Below, piece after piece: positions 9,029 to 17,433 of a DNA stretch of 64,000 nt (the stretch's first letter is position 1; every line of letters begins with the position of its first letter). The position numbers and the translations under genes were made by a program. This stretch comes from Paraburkholderia sp. PGU19 (GTDB taxonomy: Bacteria; Pseudomonadota; Gammaproteobacteria; Burkholderiales; Burkholderiaceae). The stretch lies in the NCBI RefSeq assembly GCF_013426915.1, contig NZ_AP023179.1:3038001-3102000 (forward strand), in the 5' to 3' direction. The notes below the pieces were generated by a model that saw nothing but the letters and a program-made list of their open reading frames with translations, did no database searches and was not told the origin of the DNA.

Positions 9029-9673
9029 ATGACCGATGGCATCGACGCCACGCAGCCACTGTGGTTTTACGACTTTGTCTCACCGTTCTCGTATCTGCTG
9101 CTCGAACAGCACGACAAATGGCCTGGGCTGCCGTTCGTGCTGACGCCCGTGTTGCTGAACGATCTGTATCGCCACTGGGGCCAGCGGGTCGCCTATGACG
9201 TGCCCGCTAAACGCATTTTCACGTACCGGTATGCGCTCTTTCGCGCGGAGCAACTGGGCATTCCGTTCCGCATGCCGCCCGCGCATCCGTTCGATTCGAC
9301 CAAGCCGATGCTGCTATCCATTGCGCTGGGCTCGGACCTGCAAACGGTGCGGGAAATTTTCCGCTTCATCTGGCGCGATGGACGCGACCCGTCGAGCGCC
9401 GAGGGCTTCGCCGCGCTGTGCGAAAAGCTGAACGTGCCGGATGGCCAGGAGCTGATCGAGCGCGAGGCGACGCGCGCGCAACTGATGCGCCAGAGTACCG
9501 ACGCCATCGCGATCGGCGTGTTCGGCGTGCCGACGTTCTGGCTCAACAAGCAGTTGTTCTGGGGCGAAGACGCGCTGCCCATGGTGCTCTATTGCGCGCG
9601 TACGCCGAACTGGCTTGACTCGAAGGAAGTGAAGCGGATCACGTCGCTGCCGTCGGCGCTGACGAAGGCCTGA
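9029..9673 (+). CDS. DsbA-fold isomerase, 2-hydroxychromene-2-carboxylate isomerase family
   Basis: The 214-residue protein starts MTDGIDATQPLWFYDFVSPF and has the kappa-class GST/DsbA-like thioredoxin fold. The SPFSYL motif carries the serine that activates glutathione. A helical insertion follows, and the C-terminal signature is GVFGVPTFWLNKQLFWGED. Family members isomerise hydroxychromene carboxylates in naphthalene breakdown, but most genomic copies are of unknown substrate, and no aromatic-ring pathway lies next to this one. The start at 9029 is supported by GGGAG upstream. It follows the TAXI gene by 170 bases and could share its transcript. Confidence 0.8.
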   Translation: MTDGIDATQPLWFYDFVSPFSYLLLEQHDKWPGLPFVLTPVLLNDLYRHWGQRVAYDVPAKRIFTYRYALFRAEQLGIPFRMPPAHPFDSTKPMLLSIALGSDLQTVREIFRFIWRDGRDPSSAEGFAALCEKLNVPDGQELIEREATRAQLMRQSTDAIAIGVFGVPTFWLNKQLFWGEDALPMVLYCARTPNWLDSKEVKRITSLPSALTKA

Positions 9674-9779
9674 GCGCGCTTTACCACGGTCCGCTGGCCG
9701 GCGGCGGGTCCGCCGCCGTTCATGGCGTGACGTAGCGTGGCGCCCAGCAAGTGGGAGGGTCGCCGGCCGTGATGCCCGT

Positions 9780-9797
9780 CATAGGGCATGCGCTATG
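9780..9797. promoter_or_regulatory. 18-bp near-perfect palindrome upstream of the LysR gene
   Basis: CATAGGGCATGCGCTATG matches its own reverse complement at 16 of 18 positions and lies about 150 bases before the LysR start codon. It could be an operator, but nothing identifies the binding protein. Confidence 0.35.
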
Positions 9798-9943
9798 GCC
9801 CGCGCAGGGTAAAACGGCCTAAGGTTATAGCTTCGCGCGCATGCGACGAGGCGTCGGGCACAAGGACGCCGCTGCATGCGCAATGCACCGTTCGATACAC
9901 GCATTCGAAAGCCTTCAACGGGCCTTCCCCGCCCCGCCGATTC

Positions 9944-10975
9944 ATGGACGACGACAACGCCGCATCACTCGATATCTGGCTCGTGCGCGTGCTGCGCACG
10001 CTGCTCGTCGAGCGCAGCGTCACGCAGACCGCGTTACGGCTGAACCAGACGCAGCCGGCCATCAGCACTGCGCTGCGCAAGCTGCGCGAAACCCTGAACG
10101 ACCCGATTCTCGTGCGCGGCAAGTCGGGCATGGTGCCGACGGAATACGGCGAATCGCTGCTCGCGTCCGTCCAGAAGGTATTGCGCGACGTCGATTTCGT
10201 GGCGACGCCGCATGGTGACTTCGAGCCGGAGCGCTCGCGCCGCACGTTCCGCATCGCCGCGCCCGACTATCTGAACGACTTCTTCATGCCGACCGTGATC
10301 GCGCAATTCCGCGAGGCGGCGCCGCATGCGCGGCTCGAGATCGAGTCGCTCGGGCCGCTGCTCGATCATGCGTCCGCGCTCGATGCGGGCGAGCTCGATC
10401 TGGTGATCGGCAACTGGCCGAAGCCCGACGCGCACTTCGAGCGCAGCGACCTGTTCTCCGATACCGTCGTGTGCATGATGCGCGCCGATCATCCGCTCGC
10501 GAAAGCGCCGCTCACACGCGACGCCTATCTCGCCGCGCCGCATCTCGCGCCCGCGCATTACAGCGGCGCGCGCGGCGGTGCGATCGATACGGGCTTCGCG
10601 CGCGCGCATGCGTCGAGGCGTATCGTCGCGACCCTTCCGTACTTCGGGCTCGTGCCGCAAGTGCTGCTGCAATCGGATCTCATCTTCACGACGACGCGCC
10701 GCTTCGCGCTGCATTACGCGGAGATGCTGCCGCTGGCTGTCGTCGATGTGCCGATTCCGTTTCCGCGCATCAAGTGCTATCAGATGTGGCATCCGCAGCC
10801 GGACCGGCCAAGCGATATCGAATGGTTGCGCAGCTTGATGGCGCAGGTGTCGGAGATGCTGGTGGCGAAGAAGGCGAGGCGTGCGCGGGGGACGGCTGCG
10901 GTGAAGGAAGCGAAGGGGGAGAAAAAAACGGACCCAGCAAGTCACCCCGCTGCGCCCGTTGGAGGAACCGCTTAG
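9944..10975 (+). CDS. LysR-family transcriptional regulator (NodD/DntR-like subgroup)
   Basis: The protein has 343 residues. The N-terminal winged helix-turn-helix reads RTLLVERSVTQTALRLNQTQ then PAISTALRKLRETLNDPILV, followed by the linker and an effector-binding domain (FRIAAPDYLNDFFMPTVIAQ...). The segment ARLEIESLGP...LDAGELDLVIG is typical of the DntR/NahR/LinR branch, which often responds to aromatic compounds. The reading frame is open upstream, but I chose ATG 9944 because it gives the normal N-terminus. The Lys/Arg-rich C-terminal extension of about 35 residues is unusual. The gene ends five bases before the xdhC stop codon (convergent), so it is not part of the xdh operon. Confidence 0.85.
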   Translation: MDDDNAASLDIWLVRVLRTLLVERSVTQTALRLNQTQPAISTALRKLRETLNDPILVRGKSGMVPTEYGESLLASVQKVLRDVDFVATPHGDFEPERSRRTFRIAAPDYLNDFFMPTVIAQFREAAPHARLEIESLGPLLDHASALDAGELDLVIGNWPKPDAHFERSDLFSDTVVCMMRADHPLAKAPLTRDAYLAAPHLAPAHYSGARGGAIDTGFARAHASRRIVATLPYFGLVPQVLLQSDLIFTTTRRFALHYAEMLPLAVVDVPIPFPRIKCYQMWHPQPDRPSDIEWLRSLMAQVSEMLVAKKARRARGTAAVKEAKGEKKTDPASHPAAPVGGTA

Positions 10976-10979
10976 TAAC

Positions 10980-11570
10980 TCACGCGTCGACGCAATCCGC
11001 TTCCTGAACCGACGCAAAATCAGCCAGCGAAATCTGCTGCGACCTCACCTGCAACAGTTCCGCACATACCGCCACCGCAATCGAAGTCGGCGCCTTGTCG
11101 ACGATTCCTGGCACACCAATCGGGCACGTCATCTCGAACAGCCGCTGCGGATCGACACCGCGATCCAGCAAACGCCGCTCGAACTTCACGCGCTTCGTCT
11201 TCGAGCCGATCATCCCGAAGTACGCAAAATCGCGCCGCCGCATGATGCGCTCGGTAAGCGCGAAATCGAGCGCGTGGTTGTGCGTCATCACGAGAAAGAA
11301 CGCGCCAGCAGGCGCTTCGTCGACGATAGCGTCGGGGGTGTCCGTCGCTTCGATCTGCACGTTCGCGGGCACTTCGTCAGGGAAGAGTTCGTCGCGTTCG
11401 TCGACCCATTGCACGACGCACGGCAGGCGGCCAAGCAGCGCGACGAGCGCATGGCCGACATGGCCCGCGCCGAACAGCACGATGTGCATCGGCGGCGGCA
11501 ACTGCTTCGCGTGGCCACTGCGCCGGCCAATCTGAACCGGCATCTGCGCGAAAGTCGGAACATGCATCAT
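10980..11570 (-). CDS. xdhC: XdhC-like xanthine dehydrogenase accessory protein, lacking the N-terminal domain
   Basis: This 196-residue protein contains only the C-terminal Rossmann domain of XdhC (MHIVLFGAGHVGHALVALLG..., VMTHNHALDFALTERIMRRR, YFGMIGSKTKRVKFERRL, CPIGVPGIVDKAP). Full-length XdhC proteins run to about 270-330 residues and begin with an XdhC/CoxI domain carrying a conserved cysteine region used in molybdenum cofactor sulfuration. That part is absent, and only 22 bases separate this start from the xdhB stop, so it cannot be upstream. Either the gene is truncated by deletion or a short variant is functional. It is the last gene of the xdhABC order. Confidence 0.8.
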   Translation of the reverse strand: MMHVPTFAQMPVQIGRRSGHAKQLPPPMHIVLFGAGHVGHALVALLGRLPCVVQWVDERDELFPDEVPANVQIEATDTPDAIVDEAPAGAFFLVMTHNHALDFALTERIMRRRDFAYFGMIGSKTKRVKFERRLLDRGVDPQRLFEMTCPIGVPGIVDKAPTSIAVAVCAELLQVRSQQISLADFASVQEADCVDA

Positions 11571-11592
11571 GACGAGCGCCCTCTTCTGAAGT

Positions 11593-13947
11593 TTAGTGTC
11601 CAGCAGCGCGAACCGCGCGGACGGCTTTGAGGATTTCCTCGCTGGTCGCGGGCGCGTTCAGCGGCGGATTCACCTTGTAGTCGCCAACAGCAGCGACGGC
11701 ATCGCGGATCGCGAAGAACACCGAGAACGGCAGCAACAGCGGCGGCTCGCCCGTTGCCTTCGAACGGTGGATGCTGTCCTCCGCATTGCGGTTCTTGAAG
11801 AGCCGCACGCGGAAATCGGGCGGCGTATCGTTGACGGTCGGGATCTTGTAGGTGGACGGCGCGTGCGTCATCAGCTTGCCGCCCGCGTTCCACCACAACT
11901 CTTCCGTCGTCAGCCAGCCCATGCCCTGAATGAAACCGCCTTCGACCTGGCCGACATCGATGGCGGGATTCAGCGACGCGCCCACGTCATGCAGCGCATC
12001 GGCGCGCAGCACGCGCATTTCGCCCGTCAGCGTGTCGATCACGACTTCCGACACAGCCGCGCCATACGAGTAGTAGAAGAACGGCCGGCCCTGCAGCTTC
12101 GCCTGATCCCAGTAGAGTTTCGGTGTCGCGTAGAAACCATCGGACCACAACTGCACGCGCGCGAGATACGCCTTCGCGATCACTTCCTCGAACGGCACGA
12201 TGGCGTCGCCGACCAGCACGCAATCGCCTGCGAAACGCACCTGCGCCGAGGTCACCTCGCCCGCGCCGAACTTCTCGGCAGCGAACGCGGCAAGACGCTC
12301 GCGCAACTGACGCGCGGCATCCTGTGCGGCCTTGCCGTTCAGGTCCGATCCCGTCGATGCCGCCGTCGCCGATGTATTCGCCACCTTCGACGTATCCGTC
12401 GCCGTCACGCGCACGCGGTTGAAACTCACGCCAAGCTCATGCGCGACGACCTGCGCGACCTTGGTGTTCAAGCCCTGGCCCATCTCCGTGCCGCCGTGAT
12501 TCACGAGCACCGAGCCATCGGTATAGATATGAACGAGCGCGCCCGCCTGGTTGAAGTGCGTCACGTTGAACGCGATGCCGAACTTGCAAGGCGTGAGCGC
12601 GAGGCCTTTCTTCAGCACTTCGTTGTTGCGGTTGAATTCGAGAATTTCCGCACGGCGCCGGCGGTAATCGCTGGTTGCTTCGAGTTCGTCGATCAGTTCG
12701 TGAATCACGTTGTCTTCGACGATCTGCCCATACGGCGTCTGGTTGCGCTCGGTCTTGCCGTACAGGTTGCGGCGGCGCACGTCGAGCGAATCCATGCCGA
12801 GCGAACGCGCGACGTCGTCCATGATGTACTCGATCGCGAACGCGCCCTGAGGACCGCCAAAGCCGCGAAATGCCGTATTCGACTGCGTATTCGTCTTGCC
12901 ACAGAAACCGTCGATCGCGACGTCCGACAGGAAGTACGCGTTATCGAAGTGACACACGGCGCGCGTCATCACGGGACCGGACAGGTCGGCGGAGAAGCCG
13001 CAGCGCGAAGTCATGTCGACGGACACGCCTTCGATCAGGCCTTCGTCGTCGTAGCCAACGTCATACGTGTAGTGGAAATCGTGGCGCTTGCCCGTGATCA
13101 TCATGTCGTCGTCGCGGTCCGGGCGCAGCTTCACCGGACACAGCAGCTTCCACGCCGCAAGCGACGCGCAGCACGCGAACATGCTCGACTGCGATTCCTT
13201 GCCGCCAAAACCGCCGCCCATGCGCCGGCACTCGACCAGCACATTGTGCGAGTGAACGCCGAGCATATGCGAGACGAGGTGCTGCATTTCTGTCGGGTGC
13301 TGGGTCGAGCAATACACGAGCATGCCGTCGTCGTCCTTCGGCACCGCGTAGGAAATCTGCCCTTCCAGATAGAACTGCTCCTGGCCGCCGAGCAGCATTT
13401 CGCCCGCTTCGCGATGCACCGCGCGTTGCAGTTTCGCTGCGGCATCGCCGCGCGCGAGCTTCATCGGCGGAATCACGCTCTGGTTCGCGGCGCGCGCCTG
13501 TTGCGCCGTCAGCACGGCGGGCAATTCCTCGAACTCGATGTCCGCGCGACGTGCGCCGAGACGCGCCGCATCGTGCGACGTCGCGACAACGATGAACATC
13601 GGCTGCCCGACATACTGGACGATGCCATCCGCGAGGATGGGATCGTCGCCCTTGACGATCGGCGCGCAGTCGTTATGGCCGGGAATATCGCCCGCCGTGA
13701 ACACGGCGACGACGCCGGGCGTCGCGCGCACCTTGTCGAACGACATCGACAGGATTTTCGCGTGCGCTTTCGGCGACGTGCCGAGCGCCGCGTGCAGCGT
13801 GCCCGCGAGTTCGGGGATATCGTCGGTGTAGGTGGCGCGGCCGCTGACGTGCAAATGCGCGGATTCATGCGGACGCGACACGTGGACCTGCGTGAATTCG
13901 GCGAGTTCTTTCGCGTCCTTCAGGAACGGTTCGGCTTGCTGGTTCAT
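11593..13947 (-). CDS. xdhB: Xanthine dehydrogenase, molybdopterin-binding large subunit
   Basis: The 784-residue protein is full length for bacterial XdhB. It begins with an aldehyde-oxidase a/b hammerhead domain (HVSGRATYTDDIPELAGTLH...) and continues into two molybdopterin-binding domains. Visible landmarks are the glycine-rich RRMGGGFGGKESQ, the AFRGFGGPQG loop, and TGEPPLLLPFSVFFAIRDAV, which holds the catalytic glutamate. With XdhA it oxidises hypoxanthine and xanthine to urate in the cytoplasm. It starts 29 bases after the xdhA stop codon in the same operon and is followed closely by the short xdhC. No lesions are seen. Confidence 0.95.
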   Translation of the reverse strand: MNQQAEPFLKDAKELAEFTQVHVSRPHESAHLHVSGRATYTDDIPELAGTLHAALGTSPKAHAKILSMSFDKVRATPGVVAVFTAGDIPGHNDCAPIVKGDDPILADGIVQYVGQPMFIVVATSHDAARLGARRADIEFEELPAVLTAQQARAANQSVIPPMKLARGDAAAKLQRAVHREAGEMLLGGQEQFYLEGQISYAVPKDDDGMLVYCSTQHPTEMQHLVSHMLGVHSHNVLVECRRMGGGFGGKESQSSMFACCASLAAWKLLCPVKLRPDRDDDMMITGKRHDFHYTYDVGYDDEGLIEGVSVDMTSRCGFSADLSGPVMTRAVCHFDNAYFLSDVAIDGFCGKTNTQSNTAFRGFGGPQGAFAIEYIMDDVARSLGMDSLDVRRRNLYGKTERNQTPYGQIVEDNVIHELIDELEATSDYRRRRAEILEFNRNNEVLKKGLALTPCKFGIAFNVTHFNQAGALVHIYTDGSVLVNHGGTEMGQGLNTKVAQVVAHELGVSFNRVRVTATDTSKVANTSATAASTGSDLNGKAAQDAARQLRERLAAFAAEKFGAGEVTSAQVRFAGDCVLVGDAIVPFEEVIAKAYLARVQLWSDGFYATPKLYWDQAKLQGRPFFYYSYGAAVSEVVIDTLTGEMRVLRADALHDVGASLNPAIDVGQVEGGFIQGMGWLTTEELWWNAGGKLMTHAPSTYKIPTVNDTPPDFRVRLFKNRNAEDSIHRSKATGEPPLLLPFSVFFAIRDAVAAVGDYKVNPPLNAPATSEEILKAVRAVRAAGH

Positions 13948-13976
13948 TCTGTTGGTTCTCCGTTTCCTCTATTGCT

Positions 13977-15494
13977 TCAGGCCGCAGCGCCCGCTGCGAC
14001 GACCGCGCGCACATCGAGCGCGCTCTTTTGCAGCGGATCGTTCGGGCGCGTTTCGAGCCAGAAGCGGTACAGCGTGTTCTTCGCGGCATCCAGCCGGTAG
14101 TCGCTGGTCGCGCGCATGTCGGACAGTGGCTGATAGTCCTTGGCGAGCGCGAGCATTGCGATTTGCGCGGTCGCTTCGTGCCACTCGTTGTCGGCGAGCG
14201 CGGCTTCCGCGTGCGCCGCGCGCTTCGGCGTCGCGGCCATGCCGCCAAATGCGATGCGCGGCTCGCGGATCGTCTCGCCGTCGGCGATAAACGAGAACGC
14301 GGCGCACACGGCGGAAATGTCGGAGTCGAAGCGCTTCGAAATCTTGTAAGTGCGGAACTGGAAGTGCTTGCGTGCCTCGTTACGCGCGGGCACCTTCAGA
14401 CCGACGACGAATTCGTGTTCGGCCATGTCCTTCTTCTGATACGCGAGGTACAGGTCTTCGAGCGCCAGCTCGCGTTCGATATCGCCGCCACGCAGCACGA
14501 CGCGTGCGCCTAGCGCAATGAGGCCCGGCATCGAATCGCCGATGGGCGAACCGTTCGCGACATTGCCGCCGATCGTGCCCGCATTGCGGATCGGCAGCGA
14601 CGCAAAGCGCTGCCACATCTCGGTGAGTTCGGGATATTGCTTCGCCAGTTCGGCGTACGCGCGCTCGACCGTGACGCCCGCGCCGATCTCGATCCAGTCG
14701 TCCGTCACGTTGAGCTTCTGCATTTCCGCGATCTGGCCGACGTACACGATAGGGCCGAGGTCACGCATCATCTTCGTGACCCACAGGCCGATGTCGGTGC
14801 TGCCGGCAAGGATGCGCGTGGTGGGCGCATCGGCCTTGATCTTCGCGAGTGCGGCGACCGTGCGCGGCGCGTCGAACTGCTGGCCGTTGCGCTCGTAGTG
14901 GAAGGTTTCGCCGCGTTCGAGCGTCGCGAGTTTGCCGGCGAGCGCCTTCACGTCGACGGGCGCTTTCGGCGCGGGCAACTCGAACATGCGCTCGGCCGCA
15001 TCGATGATCGGGCGATAGCCGGTGCAGCGGCACAGATTGCCCGTCAGCGCATTGGCGATATCGGCGCGGTCCGGCACGGTCTTGTTCGCGCACGAATGCT
15101 CGTGGCCATGCTTCTCGTACATCGACCACATCGACATCACGAAGCCCGGCGTGCAGAAACCGCACTGCGAGCCGTGACACTCGACCATCGCTTCCTGTAC
15201 AGGATGCAGGCTGCCGTCCGGCTGGCGCAGGTCTTCGACGGTGAAGAGCGCCTTTCCATCGAGCGTCGGCAGAAACTGGATGCACGCGTTGACCGCCTTG
15301 AAGCTGACGCCGCCCGCGTCGTTGCGCTCGCCAATCACGACGGTGCACGCGCCGCAGTCGCCTTCCGCGCAGCCTTCCTTGGTGCCCGTGCAGCGCGCGT
15401 CTTCGCGCAGGTATTGAAGGACGGTGCGGGTGACGGGTGCGTCGGTGATCTCACGGATCGCGTTGCGATGGTAGAAGCGGATCGGCTGGCTCAT
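13977..15494 (-). CDS. xdhA: Xanthine dehydrogenase, iron-sulfur and FAD small subunit
   Basis: This 505-residue subunit opens with a plant-type ferredoxin domain (CTGTKEGCAEGDCGACTV) and a second 2Fe-2S domain (SQCGFCTPGFVMSMW ... GNLCRCTGYRPI). An FAD-binding domain (ILAGSTDIGLWVTKMMRDLG, AGTIGGNVANGSPIGDSMPG) and a CO dehydrogenase flavoprotein C-terminal domain follow. It passes electrons from the molybdenum centre in XdhB to FAD and NAD. The ATG at 15492-15494 is the first gene of the operon; the promoter should lie in the 398-base gap shared with the divergent MFS gene. Confidence 0.95.
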   Translation of the reverse strand: MSQPIRFYHRNAIREITDAPVTRTVLQYLREDARCTGTKEGCAEGDCGACTVVIGERNDAGGVSFKAVNACIQFLPTLDGKALFTVEDLRQPDGSLHPVQEAMVECHGSQCGFCTPGFVMSMWSMYEKHGHEHSCANKTVPDRADIANALTGNLCRCTGYRPIIDAAERMFELPAPKAPVDVKALAGKLATLERGETFHYERNGQQFDAPRTVAALAKIKADAPTTRILAGSTDIGLWVTKMMRDLGPIVYVGQIAEMQKLNVTDDWIEIGAGVTVERAYAELAKQYPELTEMWQRFASLPIRNAGTIGGNVANGSPIGDSMPGLIALGARVVLRGGDIERELALEDLYLAYQKKDMAEHEFVVGLKVPARNEARKHFQFRTYKISKRFDSDISAVCAAFSFIADGETIREPRIAFGGMAATPKRAAHAEAALADNEWHEATAQIAMLALAKDYQPLSDMRATSDYRLDAAKNTLYRFWLETRPNDPLQKSALDVRAVVAAGAAA

Positions 15495-15892
15495 GTCTCG
15501 TGCTCGTTTCGGTTGTTCGCGTCCGCGTGGGGCGTGCGGACGGTGCGGCTGATGGTTCGAAAAGTAGCATCATCAATATTCGCAACCCATAGGTCCGATC
15601 GCATGGAGGACATATAGCTGGAGCGATAAATTGAGACAGCGGCGGCAGGTTGGGCTTATATCTCGATGTCTATTTAGTCGTATTTTCGTCAAATATGGCT
15701 TAAATCGGACACATCATGGTGATCAGACATGGGCGGAAAGCGTGTCGGAACATCAGAAAAATTGACGGAAAACCGTCAAATGCCCGTTTTAGCCCGTTGT
15801 TCAGACCAGAAAATAATTAAGCAAACTCTGCAAGTGAATCGGTTCCATGGGAAAATCACGGCTTCCCGCCAAATTCAAGTCTCGTTTTCCCC
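15495..15892. promoter_or_regulatory. Divergent promoter region of xdhA and an MFS gene, with a 7-4-7 inverted repeat
   Basis: This 398-base gap is clearly AT-richer than its surroundings. It contains the perfect inverted repeat TTGACGG-aaaa-CCGTCAA at 15762-15779, about 115 bases before the MFS start codon, which could be an operator or a small hairpin. T/A-rich stretches around 15650-15710 are the likely promoter elements. No binding protein can be named. Confidence 0.5.
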
Positions 15893-17104
15893 ATGTCCGC
15901 CGACTCCGCTACACCGCGCAGCGAATTTGCGACCACTTTGCAGATCATTCCGGTCGTTTTTTTCACCTTTCTTTGTTATCTGACGATCGGCATTCCGCTC
16001 GCGGTGCTGCCGGGTTACGTCCACGACGACCTTGGCTACAGCGCGGTGATCGCGGGCCTGGCGATCAGCGTGCAGTACTTCGCGACGCTTGCTTCGCGTC
16101 CGCTCGCCGGACGTTCAGCGGATACGCTCGGGCCGAAGAAGACGGTGACGATCGGCCTGATCGGCTGCGGCGTGAGCGGCGTGCTGTTGCTGCTGGCCGT
16201 GCTGCTTGGTCGGTGGCCGACGCTGAGTCTCAGTCTTTTGGTGCTGAGCCGGCTCGTGCTGGGCTTCGGCGAAAGCCTGTGCGGCACGGGGGCAATCCTG
16301 TGGGGTATTGGGCGGGTCGGCACGACGAACAATGCGCGCGTGATCTCGTGGAACGGTATCGCAACCTATGGCGCGCTCGCGATTGGGGCGCCGCTCGGCG
16401 TCGCGATTGCGCATAGCGTGGGATTTTTTGCGCTTGGTGTCGTGGTGATTGTGCTTGCAGCGCTGGGTTTCTATCTGGCGCGTCTGATTGCGGCTGTGCC
16501 CGTTGTGCATGGTGAGCGGATGTCGTATCGCAGTGTGTTTACGCGTGTGCTGCCGCACGGGATTGGGCTCGCGCTTGGGTCGGCTGGGTTTGGGTCGATC
16601 GCGACATTCATCACGCTGTTTTATGCGGCGAATCATTGGCCTAACGCGGCGTTGTCGCTGACCGTGTTTGGCACGCTGTTTATCGGTGCGCGATTGCTGT
16701 TTGCCAATACGATCAAGACGTACGGTGGTTTTCGCGTTGCGATTGCTTCGTTTTCTTTTGAGTGCGTTGGGTTGCTGTTGCTGTGGCTCGCGCCGGAACC
16801 GCATGTTGCGCTTGCAGGCGCTGCATTGACCGGGTTTGGGTTTGCCTTGGTGTTTCCGGCGCTTGGCGTCGAGGCGGTTGGGCTTGTGCCGCCCGCTAGC
16901 CGGGGCGCCGCGCTGTCGGCTTATTCGGTTTTTCTCGATCTGTCGTTGGGGATTACGGGGCCGCTGGCGGGGTATATCGCTGGTGAGTTTGGATATGGGT
17001 CAGTGTTCCTGTTCGCGGCTGTTGCAGCTGCGGCGGCAGTTGCGCTGTCTACGATGCTTTATTTGCGCAATGCGCGGACGCCGAATGCGCCTGCGGCGGC
17101 TTGA
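15893..17104 (+). CDS. MFS transporter (YhhS-like arabinose-efflux type)
   Basis: The 403-residue protein has twelve predicted membrane helices. The MFS motif A region after helix 2 reads [17 protein letters not shown], and [19 protein letters not shown] resembles helix 5 of the YhhS group. The central loop is short and the last third contains the drug-efflux-type repeat ([20 protein letters not shown]). The substrate is unknown. Its head-to-head position with xdhA suggests, without proving, a role linked to purine or related compounds. The ATG at 15893 has no visible Shine-Dalgarno sequence. The 3' third of the gene is noticeably richer in TTG/GTG-type codons. Confidence 0.85.
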   Translation: MSADSATPRSEFATTLQIIPVVFFTFLCYLTIGIPLAVLPGYVHDDLGYSAVIAGLAISVQYFATLASRPLAGRSADTLGPKKTVTIGLIGCGVSGVLLLLAVLLGRWPTLSLSLLVLSRLVLGFGESLCGTGAILWGIGRVGTTNNARVISWNGIATYGALAIGAPLGVAIAHSVGFFALGVVVIVLAALGFYLARLIAAVPVVHGERMSYRSVFTRVLPHGIGLALGSAGFGSIATFITLFYAANHWPNAALSLTVFGTLFIGARLLFANTIKTYGGFRVAIASFSFECVGLLLLWLAPEPHVALAGAALTGFGFALVFPALGVEAVGLVPPASRGAALSAYSVFLDLSLGITGPLAGYIAGEFGYGSVFLFAAVAAAAAVALSTMLYLRNARTPNAPAAA

Positions 17105-17114
17105 GCTTGTGCTG

Positions 17115-17433
17115 GCAGCGGGCGTTTGGGTTTCTGGTTTGTGCCTTCGGTGTGGTAGCGGTTTAGTTGTTTTGGGTTTTGCCGCGGGCATCTGCGGTTT
17201 GACTTCGTGGTGCGGGCGGTTTGGTTTTTTTGGGGTTTTCGCTGGCATCCGCGTTGGGCCTTCGCGGCGCGGGCGGTTTTGGTTGCTCTGGCCTTCGCGG
17301 TAGCATCCGCGCTTTGCCTTAGTGCTTCAAGAGTCGCCCCTGTGCGGGGACGCTTGAAGCACGCTAACAAAGCGCGGGATGCCAGCGAAAACACAAAGCA
17401 AACCACCCCAGCGTCGCAGACAAAACCCCTCAA
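17115..17433. repeat. Convergent-gap repeat: degenerate ~58-bp tandem units ending in a nested hairpin
   Basis: Between the MFS stop and the aminotransferase stop lie degenerate units beginning GCATC(C/T)GCG at 17188, 17245 and 17303 (spacing 57 and 58), possibly with an older unit at 17115. The last unit becomes a nested palindrome. Outer arms are 17303-17316 and 17368-17382; an inner stem carries GTGCTTCAAG and CTTGAAGCAC around GCCCC-tgtgc-GGGG. The right border reads CGTCGCAGACAAAACCCCTCAA, whose TCA forms the aminotransferase stop codon. A related copy lies at 23829-24022. Confidence 0.75.

Noticed and set aside
9700..9718. GC-rich hairpin after the isomerase gene (GGCGGCGGGTCCGCCGCC)
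   Set aside because: The loop is only two bases and no T-run follows; it may be chance in high-GC DNA.
11596..14100. An 834-codon open frame on the plus strand opposite xdhB
   Set aside because: It is a shadow of xdhB: high-GC codon use keeps the antisense frame open, and the translation is Arg/His-rich without any family similarity.
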